Origin: Clostridiaceae bacterium Marseille-Q4145 | GTDB taxonomy: Bacteria; Bacillota; Clostridia; Lachnospirales; Lachnospiraceae | Direction of reading: 5' to 3' | Assembly (NCBI GenBank): GCA_018223365.1 | Contig: JAGTTP010000002.1 | Span: 885,501 to 949,500 of the forward strand | Length of the DNA stretch: 64,000 nt | Shown: in pieces, positions 25,698 through 34,677 of the stretch | Layout: every line of letters starts with the position of its first letter | Numbering within the stretch: position 1 is the first letter of the stretch | Position numbers and translations under genes: made by a program | The notes under the pieces: generated by a model | What the model was told of the DNA's origin: nothing | The model's input: only the letters and a program-made list of their open reading frames with translations | Database searches by the model: none

Positions 25698-25765
25698 GAC
25701 ACCCACCCCGGGTGTCGTTCTTTGGCAATAGTATAACACAAAAATCTCGTTTTAGTTAGTCTAAA
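25698..25765 (-). promoter_or_regulatory. Promoter region of the HMA gene with inverted repeat and leader hairpin
   Basis: Minus-strand TATACT (25730-25735) has a weak -35. An imperfect inverted repeat GTTTAGACTAACTAAAAC lies where the -35 should be and resembles iron/manganese (DtxR/MntR-type) boxes from memory. A 7-bp GACACCC/GGGTGTC hairpin (25698-25716) lies in the leader. Confidence 0.35.
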
Positions 25766-25805
25766 CTTATTCTTTTTTGCAAGAATCGCGGCTTAAAAGT
25801 AATAA

Positions 25806-25836
25806 AACGGGCAGAAGTGACAGCCTGTCACTTCTG
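25806..25836 (-). terminator. Terminator of the metB-malY-C39-pepT operon
   Basis: CAGAAGTGACAG and CTGTCACTTCTG form a near-perfect 12-bp hairpin followed by CCCGTTTT on the minus strand, 22 nt after the peptidase stop codon. Confidence 0.8.
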
Positions 25837-25857
25837 AGCGTCTTGTTACTTATATCT

Positions 25858-26970
25858 CTAAGCAAGCAGTTCTGCTACCAGTTCTGCCCCGCTGATCATA
25901 TCCTGTACATAGGTATATTCCTTGACAGAATGTGCCTCATACATACCGCTGGACAGGACGATGCCCTGGATGCCATGAAGGACAAAGTTATTATTATCGC
26001 TTCCGCCGAAGGTCTCGGTCAGAGTTCCGGCAAGTCCCAGTTTTTCACATGCCTCTTTAAAATGCGTAACTACCGGAGCACCCTTTGGGATGTCATAAGC
26101 AATAAGACGGATATCCGGTGTTACCTCTACAGTTGCGCCCACTTCTTCTGCTGCCTTCTCAAAAGTCCTGGTAAGCTGATCCATCAGCGCCAGTGCTTTT
26201 TCATGGCTGTAACTGCGGATCTCGCCTTCGCAGGTACACAGTTCCGGGATAATGTTCGTTCCCTCGCCACCGGAAATCTTTCCGATATTCAGCGTCGAGT
26301 CTTCATCCACCTGTCCCTGCTCGATCCGGCTGATGGCAAGGCTGACTGCTCGGATGGCATGAATGCCCTGCTCAGGCGCAAATCCGGCATGAGATGCTTT
26401 TCCATGCATCTTTACGGTAAAGGAAATGAGGGATGGTGCCCGAAGGGCTGCTGCTCCCGGTGCTCCGCCCATGTCGAGTACATAGGCTTCTTTTGCCTTC
26501 ACCTGGCTGAAATCAAATGCATCCGTACCTTTAATATACAACTCCTCGGCAATGGGGAAGATCACTTCGATATCCCGATGAGGAATCTTTTCTTCCTGTA
26601 AATGACGCACTGCTTCCAGAATTTCCACCAGCCCGGTCACATCATCCGCACCAAGAATGGTATCCTTGCCGCTCTCGATCTTGCCGGTTGCTTCATTAAG
26701 GAACATCTTCTTGCCAATTCCCGGACGCACCGTATCCATGTGTGCGGAGAACAAAATGGGGTCTCCCGGCAGGGTTCCTTTGAGATAGCCATATACATTT
26801 CCGGCTGTTCCATCTTCCTGGGCTCCGGCATTGTCCTCACGGACTTCAAATCCAAGGGCGGCCAGTTTCTCCTTCAGCCGATCCGCCATGTCCCTCTCTG
26901 CAAAACTCAGGGAATCAATGGAAATCAGTTCTTCAAACTCTTTTAAAATTCTGTCTTTTTTAATCATCAT
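25858..26970 (-). CDS. M20-family metallopeptidase, peptidase T-like
   Basis: 370 residues, cytosolic. Zinc ligands and catalytic residues of the M20 family are visible: H77 and D79 in FSAHMDTVRPG, D109 in ILGADDVTG, the general-base pair in PIAEELYIKG, an Asp in YVLDMGG and a late His in GMYEAHSVKEY. A dimerisation lid sits at about 185-285. Members split tripeptides or other small amide substrates. It starts 12 nt after the C39-like gene and is last in a four-gene operon with PLP enzymes of sulfur metabolism, so it may release amino acids from a cysteine-containing peptide; that is inference. Confidence 0.88.
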   Translation of the reverse strand: MMIKKDRILKEFEELISIDSLSFAERDMADRLKEKLAALGFEVREDNAGAQEDGTAGNVYGYLKGTLPGDPILFSAHMDTVRPGIGKKMFLNEATGKIESGKDTILGADDVTGLVEILEAVRHLQEEKIPHRDIEVIFPIAEELYIKGTDAFDFSQVKAKEAYVLDMGGAPGAAALRAPSLISFTVKMHGKASHAGFAPEQGIHAIRAVSLAISRIEQGQVDEDSTLNIGKISGGEGTNIIPELCTCEGEIRSYSHEKALALMDQLTRTFEKAAEEVGATVEVTPDIRLIAYDIPKGAPVVTHFKEACEKLGLAGTLTETFGGSDNNNFVLHGIQGIVLSSGMYEAHSVKEYTYVQDMISGAELVAELLA

Positions 26971-26982
26971 CTGTCACCTGTG

Positions 26983-27603
26983 TTAGATAAAGTATTCGAT
27001 CGTCTTCTCCGGTTCCAGCTTCGTCCGGCCATTGAAGAGAATCACCGCTTCCCGGCCCTCAAAAGGTCCCAGGGCATAGATGGTCTCCCCTTCTTGATTG
27101 AAATACTGCTCCGGCACCAGCCGGTTACAGCTGGTCTCACGGTCTGTCACCAGTAAAATATCCTGTTCGTTAAAAGGTTCTGCCCGATAATAAGGGTCAA
27201 ACATTTCCACCACACCATCATGCTCACCTGTGAGCAGCACATAATGAGGTTCATCAAGATAAAGCCGAACCACCACTGCACCGCCTCTGTGCAGGGCATC
27301 ATTAATAAGACTCTCACTGCCCAGATAAACACTTTTTCCCGACAGATACTGGCTACTCACCGGCAGGTTCCGGATCTCACCAAAGCCATTGAGCCAGTTG
27401 CTCAGAAACATCATGGCTGCTCGCGAAGTGCCGCTCTTTCCCGGAATCCCTTCCGAGCCATAACAGTCCAGACAATAAAGCATGACATTTCTGATAATTT
27501 CCGGTAAGATTTCCTCCCGGTCAAAGAGATAGCTGATGGCATCCAGCATAGCGGTGGGACCGCAGTCGTATTCCGAAAGCTGATAGTGCAGAGGATTTTT
27601 CAT
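26983..27603 (-). CDS. Papain-like (peptidase C39 type) protein in a sulfur amino acid operon
   Basis: 206 residues without signal peptide or membrane helix. The catalytic set of C39-like peptidases is present: C14 in SEYDCGPTAMLDAISYLF, H120 in EPHYVLLTG and D136 in MFDPYY. It lacks the ABC parts of bacteriocin exporters, so it is a free-standing cytosolic protease or amidase. The gene lies between a C-S lyase (18 nt upstream) and an M20 peptidase (12 nt downstream) in one operon. A pathway that trims a peptide or thiol conjugate and then releases sulfur is possible but not shown. Confidence 0.75.
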   Translation of the reverse strand: MKNPLHYQLSEYDCGPTAMLDAISYLFDREEILPEIIRNVMLYCLDCYGSEGIPGKSGTSRAAMMFLSNWLNGFGEIRNLPVSSQYLSGKSVYLGSESLINDALHRGGAVVVRLYLDEPHYVLLTGEHDGVVEMFDPYYRAEPFNEQDILLVTDRETSCNRLVPEQYFNQEGETIYALGPFEGREAVILFNGRTKLEPEKTIEYFI

Positions 27604-27621
27604 ATGTGTTCTTCCTTCCTG

Positions 27622-28800
27622 TTATCCCAGAGAATTCAAGGCTTTCGCCAGCCGGTCAAAGGCCTCCTTCAGCGTCGTTCTCGGGCACGCAATATTGATC
27701 CGTTCAAATCCTTCCCCATCTGATCCAAAAATAGCACCGCTGTCAAGCCACAGCTTTGCCTCCTTCGTAATCAGATGTTCCAGTTTTTCCTCCGGCAATC
27801 CAAGCTCCCGGAAGTCAAGCCAGATCAGATAAGTGCCCTCCGGCTCGATCAGATGAACGCCCGGAAGATTTCTTTCTATATAATCTCTTGAAAAATCCAG
27901 ATTTTCAAGCAAATATTTCTTTAATTCTGTAAGCCAGGGCTCCCCTTCTTCATAAGCCGCCTGGCATGCCACCAGTCCCAGCGTATTTAACTGGCTGTAA
28001 CCAGCCTGATCAATGGCTTTTTTGAAGGTCTTCCGAAGAGTTCTGTTCGGAATGAAAATGTTGGAGGTCTGAAGTCCTGCCAGATTGAAGGTCTTGCTGG
28101 GTGCCGTACAGGTAATGGAAATCTCCGCATATTTCGGATCCAGGTTTGCAAATACATGATGCTCATGCCCCGGCCAGGTGAAATCGCTGTGGATCTCATC
28201 GCTGACCACTAGCACATTGTGTTTCACACATAGATCTCCCACTCTTCGAAGTTCTTCCTCTGTCCAGACACGGCCTACCGGGTTATGAGGACTGCAGAGC
28301 AGGAATAATTTTACCTGATGCTCCACTATTTTCTGCTCCAGATCCTCAAAGTCCATCTCGTAATGACCATTCACCAGCTTCAACGGGCTGTTCACCAGCT
28401 CTCTTCCGTTGTCCTTAATGGCCTCGCTGAACGGATAATAAACTGGCTGCTGCAGGAGCACTGCGTCTCCCTCTTTGGTGAATGCACGGACAGCAGCTGC
28501 AATGGCGAATACCACACCTGGCGTTTTTACCAGCCACTCCCGTTTTACCGTCCATCCGAAATGCTTCTCATACCAGCCTGCCAGTGCCTGAAAATAGCTG
28601 TCCTTTCCTTCGCTGTATCCGAAAATACCGTGAGCCACAGATCTTTGCAGGCGCTCCACAATCTCCGGCGCCGTCTGAAAATCCATATCTGCTACCCAGA
28701 GAGGCAGCTCCTCCTCGCTGTGTCCGCGTTCTCTTGCAAAATCATATTTCAGGCAGTTGGTGCCTTTTCTGTCAATTATTTTGTCAAATTCATAAGCCAT
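27622..28800 (-). CDS. MalY/PatB-type cystathionine beta-lyase (PLP C-S lyase)
   Basis: 392 residues, fold-type I PLP enzyme. K236 in CTAPSKTFNLAGLQ binds the cofactor; further family motifs are LPLWVADMDF near the start, CSPHNPVGRVWT, VVSDEIHSDF and a final arginine in RINIACPRT. It cleaves cystathionine or cysteine S-conjugates to a thiol, pyruvate and ammonia in the cytosol. The start codon follows the metB-like stop by 5 nt, so the two act in sequence in transsulfuration or methionine synthesis. Some relatives also modulate MalT-type regulators, for which there is no sign here. Confidence 0.9.
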   Translation of the reverse strand: MAYEFDKIIDRKGTNCLKYDFARERGHSEEELPLWVADMDFQTAPEIVERLQRSVAHGIFGYSEGKDSYFQALAGWYEKHFGWTVKREWLVKTPGVVFAIAAAVRAFTKEGDAVLLQQPVYYPFSEAIKDNGRELVNSPLKLVNGHYEMDFEDLEQKIVEHQVKLFLLCSPHNPVGRVWTEEELRRVGDLCVKHNVLVVSDEIHSDFTWPGHEHHVFANLDPKYAEISITCTAPSKTFNLAGLQTSNIFIPNRTLRKTFKKAIDQAGYSQLNTLGLVACQAAYEEGEPWLTELKKYLLENLDFSRDYIERNLPGVHLIEPEGTYLIWLDFRELGLPEEKLEHLITKEAKLWLDSGAIFGSDGEGFERINIACPRTTLKEAFDRLAKALNSLG

Positions 28801-28805
28801 ACTGC

Positions 28806-29957
28806 CTATTCTCCTTTCAGCGCCTGCGCAAGATCTTCGATAAGGTCGTCACTATTTTCAATCCCCACAGACATTCTCAGAAAATTATCGGTAATGCCAA
28901 GACGCTCCCGGATCTCCACCGGAACATCTCCGTGGGTCTGCAGCATAGGATATGTAATCAAGGATTCCACGCCACCCAGACTCTCAGCATAAGAAATGAC
29001 TTTCACCCGCTCCAGAATCCGCTTTGCTGTCTCTGCCGTATCCGTGTGGAATGAAATCATACCGCCAAATCCTCTTGCCTGACTTTTATTAATCTCATAC
29101 CCTGGATGTTCCGGAAGCCCTACGTAATAAACCCCCTTGATCTCTTCCTGTTCCTTCAGCCAGTTGGCAATCTTCAAGGCATTTTCCTGCTGCCTCTCCA
29201 TGCGGACTGACAGGGTCTTAATGCCGCGGATGAGCAGAAAACTTTCAAAAGGTGACAGGCAGCCGCCGGTGGTCTTGTAGATATACCGGATCTTGTCAGC
29301 CAGATCCTTGCTCGCTGAGCATAAAAAGCCTGCAAGTGCATCATTGTGGCCGCCCAGATACTTGGTTCCGCTGTGTACCACCAGGTCTGCTCCAAGATCA
29401 ATGGGATTCTGGAAATAAGGGGAGAGGAACGTATTGTCCACAATGAGCAGAAGACCATATTTCTCTGCCAGCGCCTTCATAGCACGCAGATCTGTTACCT
29501 GCATGGTCGGGTTGCTTGGAGTCTCAATATAGAGGGCTTTTGTCTCTTTTTTAATGGCTTTCTCCACCAGTTCTGTATCTGCCGTGTTGACATAGGAAAA
29601 TGTCAGGCCTCTGTTTGCTCCAATGGTACTGAAGATCCGGACAGAACCTCCATACAAATCCTCTGAACATACAAAATGTGCTCCATTTTCAAACAGCTCC
29701 AGTAAGATAGAAAGGGCTGCCATACCACTGGCACATGCCACCGTATCATAAGCTTTTTCCAGGGAACTCACAATCCGCTCCAGTTCACTTCTGGTAGGGT
29801 TACTCTCTCTTGTATAATCAAATCCAGTGGACTGCCCCACACCCGGATGGGCAAAGGTCGCTGTCTGATATATCGGCGTTCCCATGGAACCATATGCATG
29901 CTCTCTCGTAATTCCATCTTCTCCATGAATACATCGCGTCTCAATTCCGTATGCCAT
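28806..29957 (-). CDS. Trans-sulfuration enzyme, cystathionine gamma-synthase/lyase family
   Basis: 383 residues. The Cys/Met-metabolism PLP family signature is clear: YTRESNPTR, ACASGMAA, IETPSNPTM, VDNTFLSPYFQNP and K199 in VVHSGTKYLGGHND as the cofactor lysine. It joins or splits cystathionine; gamma-synthase (MetB) and gamma- or beta-lyase activities cannot be separated from motifs alone. As first gene of the metB-malY-C39-pepT operon it has a strong promoter with a CCTAT/ATAGG inverted repeat over the -10, shared with the cysK promoter, suggesting repression when cysteine is plentiful. Confidence 0.9.
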   Translation of the reverse strand: MAYGIETRCIHGEDGITREHAYGSMGTPIYQTATFAHPGVGQSTGFDYTRESNPTRSELERIVSSLEKAYDTVACASGMAALSILLELFENGAHFVCSEDLYGGSVRIFSTIGANRGLTFSYVNTADTELVEKAIKKETKALYIETPSNPTMQVTDLRAMKALAEKYGLLLIVDNTFLSPYFQNPIDLGADLVVHSGTKYLGGHNDALAGFLCSASKDLADKIRYIYKTTGGCLSPFESFLLIRGIKTLSVRMERQQENALKIANWLKEQEEIKGVYYVGLPEHPGYEINKSQARGFGGMISFHTDTAETAKRILERVKVISYAESLGGVESLITYPMLQTHGDVPVEIRERLGITDNFLRMSVGIENSDDLIEDLAQALKGE

Positions 29958-29978
29958 TGTATGTATGCCTCCTCATTT

Positions 29979-30049
29979 GTCTATATTTATAGACTATATA
30001 ATTCCTATATATTTAATAGGATTATATCTTTTTGAAAGTGAGATGTCAA
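29979..30049 (-). promoter_or_regulatory. Promoter and operator-like repeats of the metB-malY operon
   Basis: Minus-strand TTGACA (30044-30049), 17 nt, TATAAT (30021-30026). An inverted repeat AATTCCTAT...ATAGGATT (30000-30024, plus-strand reading) covers the -10, and GTCTATATTTATAGAC (29979-29994) lies in the leader. The CCTAT/ATAGG half-sites recur in the cysK promoter and may bind the Rrf2 protein encoded at 36.6-37.0 kb. Confidence 0.65.
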
Positions 30050-30088
30050 CATGGTTTTCCATCATTTAAGCAAGCGAAGGGCAGCCGT

Positions 30089-30185
30089 GGGTCTGGAATC
30101 TCCTCTGCTGGGTCTGATGTGGCTTCTGTTGGCTCCGTCCTGAGTCTGAAATCTCCTCCACCGGCCCGCCATGGGTCTGGAATGA
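30089..30185. repeat. Degenerate tandem repeat with about 32-bp period beside element D
   Basis: GGGTCTG-type units begin near 30089, 30110, 30142 (GAGTCTG) and 30173. The last three have 31-32 bp spacing and the AATCTCCTC core recurs. The array lies beside element D, as with copies A and C. Confidence 0.45.
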
Positions 30186-30335
30186 AAAAATATCAAAAAA
30201 GTTCCTGTTCAACTTACAGTTTATACAGAAAAAATAGCTGATATGGGTCTATATTAAAATGCCTGAAACTCAGTTCCTCTTTTTCACAAAATGGCAGGAA
30301 CAAAAGAGAAGGAAATTCAATATAGACCCATACAT
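30186..30335 (+). repeat. Divergent composite element, copy D (inverted-repeat form)
   Basis: Perfect 13-bp inverted arms ATGGGTCTATATT (30243-30255) and AATATAGACCCAT (30319-30331) enclose an inner AGTTCCT/AGGAAC hairpin. A further GTTCCTG stands at 30195. The GGGTCTATAT and GTTCC boxes are those of copies A-C, here arranged as a fold-back unit. The rest of the 30050-30657 gap shows only a 19-bp duplication (GCTGCAAAACAACTGATTT at 30400 and 30621) and the terminator below. Confidence 0.55.
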
Positions 30336-30615
30336 GCTAATTCAGGAAACAGGAATTCAGAAAATCAGAAAACAGGAATTCCAAAGCAAAAAATGGATTG
30401 CTGCAAAACAACTGATTTGATATTACGACAGACCATGCAAGTATGGATGTCCGAATCACAATGTCACGCATTACAATCCTCAACCTAAACCATCAAATCT
30501 TATTGATAGATACTAAGGGTTATTATTGATTTCAAAACAAAAATACTACTAAATCCAAAATAGAACCAATAGACTTCTGAAACATTTTTCCGAAAAGAGA
30601 GTAAATAAACAAGAA

Positions 30616-30650
30616 GGGTCGCTGCAAAACAACTGATTTTGCAACAACCC
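30616..30650 (-). terminator. Terminator of the Shr-like surface protein gene
   Basis: GGGTTGTTGCAAAA pairs with TTTTGCAGCGACCC with two mismatches and is followed by a T-rich tract (TTCTTGTTTATTT) on the minus strand, 7 nt past the stop codon. Confidence 0.65.
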
Positions 30651-30657
30651 ATTCTCC

Positions 30658-33600
30658 TTATTTTCTCTTTTTCCGTCTGGTCTCGAGAGAGATTCCAATT
30701 GCAGCTAAGCTTGCTGCACCAAGCAGCACCCACTGCCCGGTTTGAGCCATATCTCCGGTAGCCGGAACTGCACTGATATCCGCCACTGCGGAGTTCTCTG
30801 CTGCAGCCTGTGCTGTGGTTTCTTCCGAAGAATTGCCATGTGAAGAATGTTTCTTTTTCTTCTTGCTGTTATTGACTGCACTATTACCGGTGTTGCTATT
30901 GCTGCCGGTATTGGTATTGCTGTTGTTGGTATTGTTACCGGTGTCATTATTATTCTGGGCGGATGATTTCTCACTGATAGTGAAGCTTACCTTTCCAGTG
31001 GAGCCTTCATAGTTTCCGATTCCGGTAATGGCCATCTCATATACACCTGCTGCCACAAACTCTGCATCAGCATACTCTTTTCCATCAACAGAGACGGTAA
31101 TTTCGTAATCAATTCCTTCTGCCAGAACCGTGTCGCCATCTTTGACCGTTACAGTCGGACGCTTATTCTGTCCGTCATAAACGGCGGAAGATGCGTCTTC
31201 CGTCACTGCAAATATCGTCTTCTTCGATTCAATGACAAATGCTTTTTCGACGCTTCCGCCATAAACACCGGTTCCTCTTACTACCACGGTATAAGTACCG
31301 GCATCCGTCATCGAAGCTGCGGCGGCTCTGCTCATAGCTTGCTTACAGGTAACCAAATAATTGGTTCTTTCTGTCAGAAGGGTTCCTCCATCCATTACTG
31401 TAATCTGTGGCTGTAACTCTTTTCCTGTATAAACCTGATTGGGAATATCAGAAACCGTAAAGCTCTTGGTATCTGCAGTTACAAATTTTTCCATCGACGG
31501 TGTCGGAGCTATTCCGGGCTTCCAGTACAGCTCTGCCAGAGGATCATTTTGTCCACTCTCAACCTGTGTACCATCTGCCACATGACGTTTTGCGCTGGTA
31601 AGTGTGATATCTCCTTCCAGTGCTTTTCCAGGTGCCGCATTCTTTGCTGTATAGGATGTTGCTCCCTGCAGGAACACTTCTGAAGTATGGATTGCGCCAT
31701 TTCCGGAAACTGCATTTCCACCCGTTCCAAATGTCACACTGCCTCCAATGGCTATCACTTTTCCATTTCCGGTTATCGTACCATTTTCCAGCTGGATTGC
31801 TTCTCCTCCGTTGGAATAAATCGTTGTATTTCCACCGCCTCCGTAGGTGGCAAGGGTCGCACCAGCTTCAAGGTTTAAGGTGCCATTTTTCACCTGAAGA
31901 GCTGTCTGTCCTTTCCCGGTGCTTCCGGCTTCGTCACCGCTGATAAATACCTGCCCTTTTAATGTTACATTTCCGATAACTGCCACGACTGCATCATCAT
32001 TGGAGCGGTCGGTCAGATCACCGTTAGCAAGATAATTGGTGTGGGAGTAAATAGCTGCATTTTCCAGAATTGCGCCGTCCTCCAGCCGAAGCTGTCCACA
32101 TAAGGATGCTCCTGTGGTAAATTTCTTGCCATATGCATCATAATTCATGGAGAAGGTACCGCCGTTTTGTACGTCGATAATTCCCTGTACGGTCGAATCT
32201 GACAGCGTCAGTTTGCCGCCATTTTCCACGACAATCCGCACACTGCTCAAGATTTTCATATTGGTCAGTGTCAGATTGCAGCCAGCCGGGATATACAGTG
32301 TCTGGGGAATATTACCTGCTTTTACATCTGCCCAGGGAATATCATAGCCAAGAAAACCATAGGTTCCACTCTCATGGGAGCCAAACCATACTTCCAGCTT
32401 CTCCGGTACCCGAACGCTTTCCTCCTGTCCCTCTACATTGCTTCCAAAATTCTTAATCGCCCAGGGTTCCATAATATCCCATGCATAAAGTCCGCTTGCA
32501 TACTGCTTCAGGTTATCTGTTTTGATCTGCTCTGCAAGGGTCTCCTCACCTTTGTAAATCCGGAACGGCAGGGTATTACTGGTTGCTTTCCGTCCCCGAT
32601 TGTCTTCAATAGAAACAGAGATCAGATAGGTGCCCGGGTCCTTTGGTGTCCCGTTCAGTGTCAGATCACTGCTCAGCGTCATATAGACACCTTCCATTCC
32701 ACTGTCACTGTTCTCAGCGGTACCACCGGCAACATCCGGTACGATAGATACGCTGCACTTGTTTCCTTCCAGCTGGATCTTTGACTGATGGTCCAGTGCT
32801 TCCCAGTCACTGTCTGCCGGTTCAGTATCTTTCTGAACCAAAGCTCCATATACAGTTACCGCACTGTTTTTATTGCTGGACGCACCCCCTGTGCTCGCAC
32901 TGGATACTCCATCATAATCTTTCTGTCCTACAATGGCGGCTTCAAAAGAGCCTTCAATCTTTACATGAAGTTCATATGGATCACCCTGTTTGTCATCTTC
33001 TGTCAGAGAAGCATTTCCATTCGGATCAATGACCAGTTTAAAGGTCAGATCCTCATAGCCTGTGGCTGTGATGGTAATCACATCACCACTTTGCAAAACT
33101 CTAATAGTCGGATTGCTGATATTATCATTTCCTGCAAAAATAAGATAGTTTTCATCAGTATTCTTCTTATAAGAACCTCCTGAATAAGGTCCATAAGAAG
33201 TCTCTTTCCACGCTGTATCATTTACCTTGATTGCTGTTACTTTGGAAACATAACCATCAGCATTTGTAAATTTAAGATTCCAGTTACTGCCCATCCATTC
33301 TTTTTCTAATTTCAGCTGGCTTAACCCGATCTTTCCAGCTTCTGCCGGTGTAGCTGCTTTGAAGGTGGCAGAAACTGTCACATTGGAAGCCGGCATGGTA
33401 AAGGTATAAACACCGCTCTCTGCGCCTGCTGTCAAAGTTATTTCCGTGCCATCGTCTTTTTTCGCAGTCACAGTATCTACTACATATCCTTCACTCGGAA
33501 TAGTAGTGACTGTAACAGTAGTATTCTCCGCTACCGCTGTATTCGGGTCAACAGTAAGGGTACCGTTGCTACAATCAGATTTGGTGACTGTGTAAGTCTG

Positions 33601-34398
33601 AGCAACCGGAGTGTCCGGGGTGGTGTCAGAGATTACTTCGGCGGTGTAGGTATAGCCATTTTTAGTTACTTTTAGTGTCAGATCTTCGTATCCAGCTGCG
33701 GAAATCACCATTGTTGTCGGGAATTTAATATTATCCTTTCTAATTCTTAACGCAAGATAATCTCCATTTGATCCTGTATAGGATCCAATGCAATAATTAT
33801 TTCCTGAAATCCAAGTTGAATCAACTTTCTCAAAAATATCATTTTCTATCTTCACTACAGTAATATTTTTCATCCAAGTAGTATCTTCAAAGCCTAAGTT
33901 CAACTCGTTCCATCCATCATCACAGTTCTTTACTTCCGTCGGCGCAGCCATAGTTGCAGCAAGCGCAGCCGGTTTTTCATCCTGCTCTGTCAGCACAACT
34001 GCATCCTGACCAGCATCCTGCGCATCTCCCTGAATATTTACCTGGATCTTTTCCTGTTCTGTACTCTGGGTGTTGGCCTGCTCAGCATTCGCGATATCGC
34101 CCTGCTCTACATTCTGAACATTGTCATTGGTATCGCCCTGCACATCTCCCTGTTCTGCATTCTGGACGTTGTCATTGCTATCGCCCTGTCCTGCATTCTG
34201 AGTATCTCCTTGGACGTCTCCCTTTTTCTCTGTATTCTCTTCTAATGATGAGTTATCAATAACTTTGTTTTCCAGTAAGTCATCACTAATTACTTCTGCT
34301 GCATGTACTTCTATTGTGCCACCATAGACAGATGTGGACACGGAAAGCAGCACAGCCATACCAAGCGCAAACACACGCTTCAGTTTTTTGTAATTCAT
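30658..34398 (-). CDS. Cell-wall-anchored surface protein with Shr-like haem-interaction (HID/DUF1533) domains
   Basis: 1246 residues from ATG 34396-34398 (GGGAG at better spacing than for the ATG at 34404). In order: signal peptide (about 1-34), a Gln/Asn/Asp-rich low-complexity tether with GDVQGDT/DNVQNAEQGD repeats (50-125), a first DUF1533-type domain (about 160-255, VISAAGYEDLTLKVTKNG), an InlB-type repeat (270-345), a second DUF1533-type domain (355-460, ITATGYEDLTFKL), an Ig-like part, a right-handed beta-helix-like region (about 690-930), two MBG-like domains (970-1150), an Asn/Thr/Lys linker and a C-terminal sorting signal (VPATGD, hydrophobic helix, RRKKRK). DUF1533 is the haemoglobin-interacting domain of streptococcal Shr. 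It may bind haem proteins or glycans at the surface. Divergent to apbE. Confidence 0.8.
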   Translation of the reverse strand: MNYKKLKRVFALGMAVLLSVSTSVYGGTIEVHAAEVISDDLLENKVIDNSSLEENTEKKGDVQGDTQNAGQGDSNDNVQNAEQGDVQGDTNDNVQNVEQGDIANAEQANTQSTEQEKIQVNIQGDAQDAGQDAVVLTEQDEKPAALAATMAAPTEVKNCDDGWNELNLGFEDTTWMKNITVVKIENDIFEKVDSTWISGNNYCIGSYTGSNGDYLALRIRKDNIKFPTTMVISAAGYEDLTLKVTKNGYTYTAEVISDTTPDTPVAQTYTVTKSDCSNGTLTVDPNTAVAENTTVTVTTIPSEGYVVDTVTAKKDDGTEITLTAGAESGVYTFTMPASNVTVSATFKAATPAEAGKIGLSQLKLEKEWMGSNWNLKFTNADGYVSKVTAIKVNDTAWKETSYGPYSGGSYKKNTDENYLIFAGNDNISNPTIRVLQSGDVITITATGYEDLTFKLVIDPNGNASLTEDDKQGDPYELHVKIEGSFEAAIVGQKDYDGVSSASTGGASSNKNSAVTVYGALVQKDTEPADSDWEALDHQSKIQLEGNKCSVSIVPDVAGGTAENSDSGMEGVYMTLSSDLTLNGTPKDPGTYLISVSIEDNRGRKATSNTLPFRIYKGEETLAEQIKTDNLKQYASGLYAWDIMEPWAIKNFGSNVEGQEESVRVPEKLEVWFGSHESGTYGFLGYDIPWADVKAGNIPQTLYIPAGCNLTLTNMKILSSVRIVVENGGKLTLSDSTVQGIIDVQNGGTFSMNYDAYGKKFTTGASLCGQLRLEDGAILENAAIYSHTNYLANGDLTDRSNDDAVVAVIGNVTLKGQVFISGDEAGSTGKGQTALQVKNGTLNLEAGATLATYGGGGNTTIYSNGGEAIQLENGTITGNGKVIAIGGSVTFGTGGNAVSGNGAIHTSEVFLQGATSYTAKNAAPGKALEGDITLTSAKRHVADGTQVESGQNDPLAELYWKPGIAPTPSMEKFVTADTKSFTVSDIPNQVYTGKELQPQITVMDGGTLLTERTNYLVTCKQAMSRAAAASMTDAGTYTVVVRGTGVYGGSVEKAFVIESKKTIFAVTEDASSAVYDGQNKRPTVTVKDGDTVLAEGIDYEITVSVDGKEYADAEFVAAGVYEMAITGIGNYEGSTGKVSFTISEKSSAQNNNDTGNNTNNSNTNTGSNSNTGNSAVNNSKKKKKHSSHGNSSEETTAQAAAENSAVADISAVPATGDMAQTGQWVLLGAASLAAIGISLETRRKKRK

Positions 34399-34450
34399 CA
34401 GCATTTCTCCCTTTCGCTCTGTTGTCAGTTACTTTTGTTTCCTTCGGTCA

Positions 34451-34480
34451 TTGACTAGCCTTTTGTACTCATGCTATAAT
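34451..34480 (+). promoter_or_regulatory. Promoter candidate for apbE with about 190-nt leader
   Basis: TTGACT (34451-34456), 18 nt, TATAAT (34475-34480). The long leader (34490-34677) holds inverted repeats TTAGTT/AACTAA and CTGTCA/TGACAG that could bind a regulator of either divergent gene. A minus-strand promoter for the surface protein is not obvious. Confidence 0.5.
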
Positions 34481-34677
34481 CGATACCGTTGTTAGTTTTA
34501 ACTAATGTCATTACAAAAAATTAACTGTCAAATTAATGACAGCTAATTTTAAGTTAGACTCAATTAACCACAGTAGGTACTATATCAAAATTGGATTTTT
34601 CTGTCAACTCAGTCTTTGAAAATAGTTCACTTCTGTTTTGACTTTTTTTATCATTATCATTTACAGGGAGATTTTTT

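Noticed and set aside
30032..30488. Small plus-strand frames over element D
   Set aside because: Low-complexity translations of tandem and inverted repeats without ribosome sites.
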